Assembly (NCBI GenBank): GCA_037043015.1
Contig: CM073331.1
Span: forward strand, 5,043,501 to 5,107,500
Source of the DNA: Bryum argenteum
Taxonomy: Eukaryota; Streptophyta; Bryopsida; Bryales; Bryaceae
Direction of reading: 5' to 3'
DNA: 64,000 bases
Below the pieces are notes generated by a model. The model did no database searches and was not told where the DNA came from. It was given only the letters and a program-made list of their open reading frames with translations. Shown one piece after another: positions 12,201 to 21,695 of the stretch; within the stretch, counting starts at the first letter, position 1, and every line of letters begins with the position of its first letter. Position numbers and translations under genes: made by a program.

Positions 12201-13057
12201 GCTTCCCAGTAGCGGAAGAACTGCACGATGTGCGGGTGTTGGAAGCCGCTTAAGGTCGTGGCTTCCTTGGTGCATGAGTACTGGAGCTTCTTTAATGCGC
12301 ACTCGCGTCCCAGCCATTTGACCATCATCACAGCGCCAAAGGCGCCAGAACCAATTAATTCTCCGGGTTCATAGGCGTTCAGCTCCGGATCCGCCATGGA
12401 CTTAGTGACATCGATGTCTTCCAGCCGTGATCGCACATGGGCTGCCAAGCAATACTCGCGATCGTGCGGTTTATCTTCGTACGTACACAGAACCTCCAGG
12501 ACTCGCTTGAGGAGCTCCTCTTTGTCGAATTTCTCTTTCTCGTCGAGTTCTTTCGCGGCCCAACCCCCCGGCATCAACTGAGCCCTCAACTTCTCCCAAT
12601 CCTCCTCCGCGGCTGTCAGAAGCTGGAGCTCGATTTTCGGCCCGAAAGACACCGACAAGACGGACGTAATGGCGATCCCGACCATGGACGTCCACCATTG
12701 GAGGTCCAGCAGGATGTCCACGATGTCCTCCTTGATGCTGGTGAACGTCACCGCGGCCTCCAGCCACGTCTCGAATTCGCAGGAGCAGCTGCGCACCAGC
12801 GTCTCCGCGCGCTTCACCGTGAAATGCAGGTGCCGGAGCGCCTTGCGCCGGATGTCTTCGACGCCCGCAACCCCCTGCAGCTGCTCCCTCTTCGCTTGCA
12901 GGAACTTCCCGGTCTCGCTCACCTTGGACGACAGGTACGAGCACTGATGGTGATGCAGTTGATTTGGATTCCCTGTTGCCCCGCTCGTGAACTCTCGTAA
13001 ATACGCTATGCACGACAACGCCTCCTGGGCCTCCGGGAAGTAATCCATATTGGCCAT
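9256..13057 (-). CDS. HeLo-like / protein kinase / alpha-beta hydrolase fusion protein, paralog 1
   Basis: Seven exons by homology to paralog 2 (minus strand): 13057-12158, 12079-11532, 11393-11056, a 42-nt microexon at about 10955-10914, 10839-10479, 10406-10007 and 9429-9256; total 920 codons with the microexon. Residues 1-130 form a helical HeLo/DUF1221-like region. The kinase follows, with G-loop GSGAFGAV, ALKKL lysine, HRDLKPNN, DFG and APE all intact. The last three exons encode a SERAC1/SesB-like hydrolase: WPRDWL, GHSLG nucleophile and DHSNTCK histidine motif. Oddities: the microexon acceptor reads TG where paralogs 2 and 3 have AG, so the exon is probably skipped (14 residues lost, frame kept), and intron 6 carries a MITE. 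The ATG matches the start context of paralog 2. Likely role is signalling in defence or cell death, by inference only. Confidence 0.85.
9689..9905. mobile_element. MITE with perfect 26-bp terminal inverted repeats in intron 6 of paralog 1
   Basis: The termini are exact inverted copies for 26 bp, starting CACTAAATTTGATAATTAG, and are bounded by TA on both sides (9687-9688, 9906-9907). A second inner inverted pair (ATAAGTTTTTAC / GTAAAAACTTAT) lies inside. TA target duplication suggests a Tc1/mariner-type MITE. It explains why this intron is 577 bp while the same intron in paralog 2 is 113 bp. Confidence 0.8.
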
Positions 13058-13470
13058 ACCCTCAAGGCTCTCCCGAGGGGGACACCTATGCCGCGACTTT
13101 GATTGAATCTAACTCCGAAACACTCGCCTCATCACCAGAAGCGCGAATCGGCCTCACCGACAATCCTCTAAAGTGGTGGGTGGTGCAATTGGCAGTCAAG
13201 TTCGCACACCAAGTCCTTCTAGAGCGTCCCCCTTCGACGACGTGCAGAGCTTTGAGCCGTGACAATGAGTACTGAAACTGGAAGGCGAGCACCAGGATGT
13301 TGGTGGAGTTTTGAAATCGGTAAGAAAGATACGAGTTGTGTTCAAGATGCTTCAGTGCAAGCGGGGAATCTGGAGGTCGCTCCAGCAGTGCAATCGCTAG
13401 CAACGTCGCGGTCATAGCTTCATAGAGGTTACGTCTCACATATAGAATATTATTTGCACGTAAGGCCATA
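13058..13470 (-). promoter_or_regulatory. 5' leader/promoter of paralog 1, conserved with paralog 2
   Basis: The minus strand upstream of the ATG is colinear with the leader of paralog 2: CTCTAGAAGGACTTGG lies 169 bp upstream of the ATG in both, and CCAGATTCCCCGC about 312-316 bp upstream in both. In paralog 1 a 127-codon frame (13469-13086) happens to be open here, but the matching frame of paralog 2 contains a stop, so I treat it as untranslated leader or promoter. Confidence 0.55.
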
Positions 13471-14137
13471 TGCGATTCGAAGGGTAGGCAAACAGGATTG
13501 GTGGATCGTGGATTTGGGTTTTACGTGTGTAGGGTTCCAAATTGGGGAGTGTTGTTTTTTGTGGCCGAGAGAGATAGATAGAAACTCCAGTTCCTTTTAA
13601 GGGCCGGCATGAATAAAGTGTTTGTTTGTAATGCTAATATCCCGATGGCCACCGGACAAGGGGAAATTGAAATATATTACTTCCCCCTCTCGAGGGTGGA
13701 CACTATAACTACGCTAGTTTCTAGCTACTTACAGGTGCCTTGAGGATACTTGACATAGTATCTCCCAAAGGGCCTTGTGGCCGAGACCCCTAGTTGGCCC
13801 GTTTGCACGCACGGATCCGGCAGCATTTTGCATCTAAGCCCCGTTGGCCTCGGGTAAGCGTTCGTAGTAGCTACCAAGGAGAATGGAGGAGGGGTAATGA
13901 GCCCCCTAATTTTTTGATTTATAGACATTAAATGCCAAGAAGAAGGCTTCCGAGGGTAACTTGAGATCGCAGACCTCTAATTTGAATTCAAAATTATCAA
14001 AAACGGCCTTGGGAGGTCCGCACGGATTATAGGGTGCCTCCTTGGTAGCTGCCACGAACCATTGCCCGTTGGCCTCAATGAACGGGCTCGACAAAACTCG
14101 ACGGACATGCTCGTCAGCACGGACGGAGGATGACTAC
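13471..14137. other. Intergenic DNA, no gene recognised
   Basis: Two short minus-strand frames (13725-13928, 13906-14094) show no family resemblance. The 13590-13660 segment resembles a repeat fragment near 5.3 kb. Confidence 0.4.
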
Positions 14138-14340
14138 AATTTGGCTTCCCTCCTTTCCAATTTGGCTTCCCTCCTTTCCAATTTGGCTTCCCTCCTTTCC
14201 AATTTGGCTTCCCTCCTTTCCAATTTGGCTTCCCTCCTTTCCAATTTGGCTTCCCTCCTTTCCAATTTGGCTTCCCTCCTTTCCAATTTGGCTTCCCTCC
14301 TTTCCAATTTGGCTTCCCTCCTTTCCAATATGGCTTCCCC
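14138..14340. repeat. 21-bp minisatellite, nine copies plus a partial one
   Basis: The unit AATTTGGCTTCCCTCCTTTC(C) repeats almost without change from 14138. As 21 is a multiple of three and the unit has no stop in most frames, long artificial reading frames occur on both strands. I do not call any of them genes. Confidence 0.95.
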
Positions 14341-15410
14341 TTTGCACTTCAGCTTTGCATTCAACCACTCCAATTTGGCAATTCTGGCTATGTGTGCATG
14401 CTTGAAATGCAGAAATTTTGTATACATATATATTGAATCATCAAAGAAATTTATGATATTCATGAAAACTATCACATAATATACGGAGTGTGATGGATCC
14501 AAAGATAGAGGTAGAGATGAGGGAATTGAGCTATAAAAAGGCCGCATCGATTCTTTACTACGTTTTGTACACTATATACAAATCACAGGTGGTCTTTGTT
14601 TTGTAACATGTTTCACCTTATGGCGAATGATCATAAAGAAAAAATTTCCTTCTCACCAGCTCACAACATCACTTTAATCCAAAAGATATTAGGATACCTC
14701 TTCGAACCAATACATACATCTAAGAAAATACCAAGGAAAATTAATCATTACTCTTGTGTGTATATATGTCTCCTCTTAAGATCGTGTCTTCCTCCTTAAG
14801 CTTGTATGTGTCGTCTCCTCTTAAGATCGTGTTTTCCTCCTTGAGCTTGCATGTGTCATGATTCTTCGGCTACAATTTAACTTTCCAATACTGCAATTCA
14901 GTTGTACACTCAACCACTCTTAGTTGGAAATAGTTGTTGTACACATTGCAATTCGGCGTTCCACTCAACCACTCAAAATTGGCAATACATTCTACATCAC
15001 TAATATCAAAGGCATACAATTTGATACAATTCTTCCATACAATTCTTCCATACAATTCGACCATCCTAAGACAAACAACTGCAATTCGTTCATTTATATA
15101 AACAAACAACTAGATAATTGCAATATTCTATTCATATCAAACTTGGCGATTCAGAAACCAACCAACTTGATCACAATTGGGAGCACAATTCAACATTTGC
15201 AAATGGGTCTGGAAATTGTCTCTCTCTCATCCTAGTTGAGTACTTGACCCATTTGCTGCTACTTCCTCAACTCTCTCTATTCGGCTACATCGTGCTGCTA
15301 CTTACTTCCTCTCTCTCCATGCTCCTATCTAGTATTGGAGCTTGGTCCTCTAAATCAATTTGTTTCTTCAAGAAGGTCTGTACAAGTCCCCTCCTCATGC
15401 CAAATACCTT
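14341..15410. other. AT-rich intergenic DNA with a 45-bp tandem duplication
   Basis: A 45-bp unit beginning GTCTCCTCTTAAGATCGTGT is duplicated at 14768-14857. The remainder is A/T-rich with repeated AATTC/CAATTC-type words and no recognised gene. Confidence 0.5.
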
Positions 15411-15938
15411 TTATGCATCCCCAATTAGCTTGTCATGAGCTCCTACATCTGGATGTAATTGGGCAAGTGATACGGTATCTTGGTGAAAATTGCAATATTG
15501 GTACTGAAAGCTGCTCCAACTCGGTAAACCACCTTGATCTTTAACTCCAAGACCATTCGGCAAGCACTGCTGCAAAAATGGTATCATGAAATCAAACCGG
15601 GTGTTTGTGTTCTCGATGATACCTAAAAACCTCAAACAAGCTTCAACACAACCTTTGACCGTATCAAACTTTCTTGGGATCTTCGGCCAATTGTACCTAA
15701 TTGTATACGATTCGGCATCTGTCCTCCATCTATAACACCTTGGACAATTGCAAAAGTTTGGATTGGCGGCCGCCAAGTGGGGCGGTTGTTGTGCTAGTCT
15801 ATGGCCCTCGAGTAAATCACTTATAGCCAAGGGGCGTTGCGGGACACTCGTATCCTGGCCATGATCTTTTACTATCCAACTAAATACTACCCAAGTCGCA
15901 AATGGTACATCATCATCGACAGAAATAGATTTGGCCAA
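15411..15938 (-). CDS. Hypothetical ORF of 175 codons
   Basis: An open frame from ATG at 15938 to a stop at 15411. It contains a possible CNCPRC cysteine pair followed by aromatic/basic residues (YRW, NWP) and a mixed, non-repetitive composition, so it may be a real or recently decayed coding exon. No family is recognised and no neighbouring exon could be joined. It lies alone in AT-rich DNA; a transposon-derived origin is possible. Confidence 0.3.
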   Translation of the reverse strand: MAKSISVDDDVPFATWVVFSWIVKDHGQDTSVPQRPLAISDLLEGHRLAQQPPHLAAANPNFCNCPRCYRWRTDAESYTIRYNWPKIPRKFDTVKGCVEACLRFLGIIENTNTRFDFMIPFLQQCLPNGLGVKDQGGLPSWSSFQYQYCNFHQDTVSLAQLHPDVGAHDKLIGDA

Positions 15939-16389
15939 TTCAAATACCTCTCATCTGCGATTGGGATCAAATGTACTGTAGGAAAAATTGAGTGCACCTA
16001 GTTGATGAAGTCTCTTTGCAATCGTGTTACTCTTTGCAATCGAGTGCTCAAGATGTTATCTTCTGCACTGAACGGGAATCTTTCAAAATCTTCGTGAATC
16101 TTTAGGAATATGAGTCCCCCATGACGGAACCTCTATTGCTCCAAACAAAAGTGAACAACTATAGTAAGTTTTGCATTAGGAGATGATCTTTGTAGCTCCG
16201 CATCAACAAATTTGTGAAAAAGTAAACCTTGAGATGTAGAAAGAAGAAGGAAGCAGCACGTTAAAGCGAGGAAGAGGAAGTAGAGGCGATGCTCACTTGT
16301 TCAAAACCCTACCTTAAGACTAGTTGTAACTACTAAAGACATTTAGTGTTTTGGGTAAATAGTGAACCTAATACTAATTTACCTTTTTG

Positions 16390-16640
16390 GGGTCGGTTTA
16401 CACTATGAAAAAAAGTCCACCAGTCAAGAGAAAAAAGGCATTTCTCCATTGTGATTGTTCGGAAATGTCATTCTTGACCGGTGACAGATTACCCTTGGTA
16501 AAGAAATAAAAGATGATGAACTTTTTTCATGGATGAAATAATGACATGGCGGCTTAGATGGCATTACTTTTTGCTCAAGGGCTTCTCCGGAACAGTGATT
16601 CATTGTCCGGCTTCACTTGAGGCTCGATAAGAAAACCCTT
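16390..16640 (+). repeat. Dispersed repeat, copy a
   Basis: Shares a degenerate but clear core (a TTTCTC-ATTGTGATTGTTC stretch, then a GACC-GTG stretch, then GGATG-A-AA, GTGGC/ATGGC and GCACTTTTTG-type words in the same order) with 20706-20970. Both end near CTTC(C/G)GGA. An old non-autonomous transposon is likely. Confidence 0.4.
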
Positions 16641-17764
16641 GTTCACGAGGTGTCCTTGTCAATAAAAAAATAAATTCAGAAACAGATTTAGACCGCTAAT
16701 TTCATATTCTCATTTTCTAGAACCCTAGACATTGGCAACAAGAATCAAACCATGTACCTCATGACCACCAATGCAAGCCACTTGAGCTAGTCATCCATCC
16801 CCACCTTCTCATTGAATTTCCTACTTCTCGGGATTATATATAATTTTACCGTTCCCACTCTAGCTCCATGTGCTGTAGCAAATTTTTCGAAGCCATTTTG
16901 AAGCCTTAGAGCATATTTATCTGACATTTTACCATCTTTTAGTGCACATGAGCATGCAAGGTACTCCTAAAAATGTTGACATGGATTCGGTTTTGATATA
17001 TGGGTTGACTTCACGCGCGAATGAAAGTGGCAATTTTTGGGTTTCCACGCACGGCTAAAGTATGTCAAAAGAAGTTTGAAACGGTTTTCAAGCAATACAA
17101 GGAGGACAAACTTGCTAACTCAATTTTAGGAATGACCGCCATGAATGGAAGTTTTATGATTCGGTTGATTATTGGTGGCATCAAGCTAATTCCGTTGTGA
17201 AGCACATGAGTGCTAATACAATAGACAACAGTAATGTGGGAGGACAATAAAATTCAGTAAATTGGAGATGAAATTCACAAGTTACTACCATCATCTACCT
17301 GGAAGAAGAACAAGTTTCAATACCAAGTTTTGCATCAATATTGTTGAATAACATCGAACATAATATGACCATGATATTTTTTCTCCAATATTAAAAGTAA
17401 AAATGAACCATAACAATTATTAGTCTATGACACAATTTGATAACAGAATTGAATTGAAGTTAATTCAAATTGCCATACATATGCATGTTGATTTTTGTGA
17501 AAAAATAAATATTTTGTTGATGTATCTTGACACAATGTGAATGTAGAGGACTATGATATTTTTTATCACAAAAAATCTTTTACCATTAGAAGAACGTCTC
17601 TTTACCGGTAGACTTCTCCGGCAAACATCACCGCTAAACTTCTTCAATAAGTGTTTAGACAACATCCAGTCAAGATTCTTAAAAAAGAGAAACAGTAAGT
17701 AAATATAATTCTTTAATATGCCTTCAATTCTTCTCCCTCCTCATCCACCATTTACCTCATATAA

Positions 17765-18145
17765 GAGCATTCCCACCCATCCTGAAAAATGGATGAACTC
17801 AACTTATATTGTGAGTGGCAACCCTCAAAAGTGCCCCACCCATCCTGCAAAACGGATGAACTCAACTTGTTTTGGGGTTAGAAGTTGAGGTTGGCCTGCA
17901 AATTGGGGTCATTTTCAGGGGCGGAGCTCCAACCCCAAAACCAAAAAGAAGCCTACTAAAGGACAAAGGACAAACTCCATATTCCTCTCTGATTTCCAAG
18001 GTGCCAATGAGATTCATCTTGCTTTTGTTTTTTCCTTGTTTTATCACCATGTATACAAGTCATGGGTGGGGCACCCGGCTTGCAAACCAACTCAACTCAA
18101 CTTATTGTGAGGATGATCCAACCTCCCTTTTCTGGGATGGGTGGT
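17765..18145. mobile_element. Possible MITE with CCACCCATCC termini
   Basis: About 380 bp bounded by a GAGCATTCCCACCCATCC end and a GGGATGGGTGGTG end, which are inverted copies over about 10 bp. The internal CACCCATCCTG-AAA-GGATGAACTCAACTT motif is repeated twice near the left end. A target-site duplication was not identified. Confidence 0.4.
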
Positions 18146-18238
18146 GATAACCATGTATTCTTGACCGCCCGGAGGCCTTCTCCACCGTAGTGTAAAACCG
18201 TCCTTCGTCAAAATGTCTGCATTGTAGCGAAGCTACGA

Positions 18239-18303
18239 GGAATATCATCGAGGAATACGAGGTTGCCGTATAAGAGGAATATCATCGAGGAATACGAGGT
18301 TGT
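18239..18303. repeat. 28-bp direct duplication
   Basis: AGGAATATCATCGAGGAATA plus eight further bases is present at 18239-18266 and 18276-18303, separated by nine bases. Confidence 0.8.
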
Positions 18304-20705
18304 CTTAAGCTTCCGACTGAAATTTGAATTGGCTGGCATGACCAATTTGGGCGCTGCGGGAGCTTCGAGGAATGTCCGCCGGAAGAAAAGTCCGGCCTAC
18401 CGACAATGCTAATAATGAGGGTGTGCCAGCATTGATCATGGATGTACAGTCAGGTTCACCGTTATTTCGAAGTTTTATTTGAAGGCAGTTTTTTTTAAGA
18501 CTTTGAAAGTTTCCTCTGAATCCAAAAAGGATCCAATTCCCCTCTTTGTCGAGCTTTGATTCAGGGATGCTTTACATGGGGAGTCAAGGTCACCAAATCT
18601 ATAAGCCAATTCACTCACAATTTGAGCCCAGTTGGCTCAACGAATTGCTTGCAAAAGACATCAAACAATCAGTAAAGTGGGGGTTAGTTTCCCCATGTGT
18701 AAAGCACTTGGGGCTGACTTCTAAAAGGAAAACCAAGCCCATGAGACCAATTTTTATTGTAAGCTACACTCCATGCTTTTTTATTTGTTTACAATAATAT
18801 ATTCTACTGAAATTATAATTTTGTAATGAAATCAAGAGACTTGCCTCTAGGTCATGGATTGACCCTCACATTCTTGTATCTCCCAACTTTTGGAGTGCAA
18901 GTGGTGTCATAACTCAAATCCCGCCCATTATAAAATAACTTCAGAGGATTGGCCAAGTAAAACCCTTGGGCCCAATTTCAAGAAATAGACCAATCACAAG
19001 AGAGGATATGAATTGGCCCCATCAATGGCTTGATTCCTCGTGAAAAACAACCCTCATTAATGAATTTTTGGAACGTTTAACCACTAAAGTGAATCAACCT
19101 CAAAACTGCAAGAAAGTCTTGAAATTGCCAAAAACTACCCTTTTTTGATGCAATATGAAAACTTTTCACATGAAAATTATAATTGGATTGAATCCAAAAG
19201 GTAAGATCATGCCTTACTACTATTTCTATAATTGCAAAAAACAAGACTTGAGGAAAAGTAAAATCTCAATTTCTGGTGAATTTTTGAAGTTTTTGCATTT
19301 TGATCACTTTCGAGCAAATTTTGAGTTTAAAGGAGCATTTACCGGAGTTTGGGTAGTTTAGGCAAACTTAAGATATTGTTTTCAAACTTTGACCATAAAT
19401 ATCTCCTACGATGTAAGGAATATTGAAGCATGAATTGACTCTTCTGAGAGGTATGAAAATACTCTACAACTTGCCGAAGTTCATGCGAGCTAAAAATAGT
19501 AAGTTAGAGGCTGGCCAAACCCCATACGACCACAATATAGCCTAAGTCCACTTTAGAGGTTAATATACCATTCATCCAAAACAAAACCAAAAACGGTGAT
19601 ACGGTCAATAAGGAGCTTCTTGACAAAATCAAATTGTTTCTAGTAATCTTATCCGGAGCAACCCGTTTTGGGCTTTTATCGACTGTGTGCACTCGGAACC
19701 ATTCGATGATCCCATCCAAGTACAAATGGAAATGTGGCATCATTCTAATTTTTTTGGAAACTTCTATACAATAACATATCTCACTGATTTGGATTCATCT
19801 TCACATCATCGGCAGGCCTCAATCTCATCCCGCCTACAATCCCAGAAGGTGCATCAATGCCTAAAAACAGCCCTGCCAACCAATTCAAATTACCGTCAGA
19901 AGCTACAGAACACGCTCGATTGACTTTCGTCGTCGCTTCTGCAGACAAAATGAAGTTTGACTCTCGAGACCACCGCACGAGAAGAACTCGCAATTATTCA
20001 TTGGTAGCTAGTGGAAATGGTCAGTCGGTTAAATTTTTCTAATTATAGAAGAATTGAGGAAACAATTACAAAAGAATTCTAGTTTCAGAACATATGAAAA
20101 TGATAAATAGAGCATGGAAGTGAAGAATAGGTTGAAGATGGGAAGTGAAATTCATATGTCAATGAAGCCTCCTTGAACTACTGTTAGGAAGAGGACCGAT
20201 TCTCCGTTCATAGAGCACCCACACTATTTCCTGTATTCAATTTTTATAACAATATGTTCTGAATTAGACTTACCCACTACCAATAAAGTGCACTTCAGTT
20301 CATACTTTTTCATTTGTACATTAGTATTACATGCCTTATGTTTTTGATTAATGAAAATAGGACATGCCATACTCTCCATCATGTTTTGATAAATTCGACA
20401 CTAAGCAAATCAACTCCAAGATCCAACTTTCTGATATTGTAAGATCAAGTTTTCTGCTTACTTCAAGTACGTACAATTAGCTTGGAGGCGCAAGGTGTAT
20501 GGTGAGAATTATTAGGCATTTAACCCCTAGAGCTTTGTAAGACAGATTCAGGTTTTGGATAGCCTACTTGAAGCATTGAAAATAAATGTTGTCCTCGAAA
20601 GCTTTCACATGGATGAAAAAAGTGAAACATTCCTCAATGTAAAATTTCAAAGTTTCACTACAAAGATAATTATTCAGCCAGTTTTTGTTTTGGGGAGTTC
20701 GGGCA

Positions 20706-20970
20706 AGGTGATTACCCGGTTTAAACTACGGTGGAGAAGTCCTCCAAACATGGAAAAAAGGGGTGTTTCTCAATTGTGATTGTTCAAATATTGGTCAACT
20801 CTAGACCAGTGGGTGTTTAGACTACGGCCAAGGAATAGACATTGGTAACCTTTTTGGATGGATAAGAAGTTGAAGTGGTTGCCTATGTGGCAACACTTTT
20901 TGGTATTGAGATTCTCAGACCTCAATAGTCCAAAGAAGAAACTACTACTTCGGAGAAGCACAATTCACTA
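20706..20970 (+). repeat. Dispersed repeat, copy b
   Basis: Partner of the repeat at 16390-16640 with the same ordered words. Both are substantially diverged, so the family is not young. Confidence 0.4.
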
Positions 20971-21239
20971 AAATAATGAAATTCTTGAGATGAATCTGGA
21001 CCGTAGATTATACTCTTTCTGATCAAATTGAGAAGATTTATATTAGGGGCTAATGATATGCTGGAGCCCATCGATAAGCCCTTTCTACAGTGCCTCCCAC
21101 TAACACAAGGGCGAGTCCATCAAACGAAACTCACATTAGCCATTTCGGAAGCTATGTACTATTATTAAACATTCATTTATATTAGTGAAATCCACACCCT
21201 TTACACTCCCCTGGTGAAGATCTCAAATTCAGTCAGCGG

Positions 21240-21695
21240 ACACTTTGTGTCTCCATCAAGCTTCTAGGGTTAAGTTGTTCAAATTTACAAACTGCGCGTG
21301 GCAAGCCGATCGTCTGTGACGCACCGTAAACGCCATTCTTGGAACGTGGAACGTTGTTAGCGAGAGCACTCGTGGAGCGAGCACCAGATTCCCCGCTCAC
21401 AGGTCGCACTCCAGCAGCATCTTAGGCAACTCGGAACTTCTTACCGATTTCCTCACCTTCGCCAAGAGCTGGTGCTCATCACTCACTGGGGGAGCTCACC
21501 ACTTTGCACATCGACGACTTGGCGCTCTAGAAGGACTTGGAGTTGCAAACTTCTCCGCCGATTGCACCATCTAGCACTTCGGAGGATTGTCGGTAAGGCT
21601 GATTCTTGCTTTTGGTGGTGAGGCGAGTGATTGTGGATTAGGTTCAAGCAGGGTCTCCCGCGGCATAGGTGCTCCCCTCGCGGGGTTCTGCGGGT
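21240..21695 (+). promoter_or_regulatory. 5' leader/promoter of paralog 2, conserved with paralog 1
   Basis: Colinear with the leader of paralog 1 for at least 310 bp, with shared blocks at the same distance from the ATG (for example CTCTAGAAGGACTTGG 169 bp upstream). Conservation outside the coding region suggests shared regulation or recent common origin. No TATA box is asserted. Confidence 0.5.

Larger units (their letters stand above)
15939..21239. other. Gene-poor AT-rich region with old repeats
   Basis: No gene is recognised. It holds a pair of related repeats (about 16390-16640 and 20706-20970), a MITE-like inverted repeat (17765-18145), a 28-bp direct duplication (18239-18303), and a minus-strand frame at 19781-19993 of ordinary amino-acid composition that I cannot assign. 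Confidence 0.45.

Noticed and set aside
12437-13013. Long frames of 180-187 codons over exon 1 of paralog 1 in other frames and on the opposite strand
   Set aside because: They are GC-rich shadows of the true exon, whose protein is conserved with paralog 2; the shadow proteins are not.
13086-13469. A separate 127-codon gene upstream of paralog 1
   Set aside because: The same leader in paralog 2 has a stop in this frame although the nucleotide sequence is conserved, so the frame is not under coding constraint.
14114-14368. Possible CRISPR-like array or repeat protein
   Set aside because: The 21-bp units abut with no spacers, and the host is eukaryotic; a plain minisatellite.
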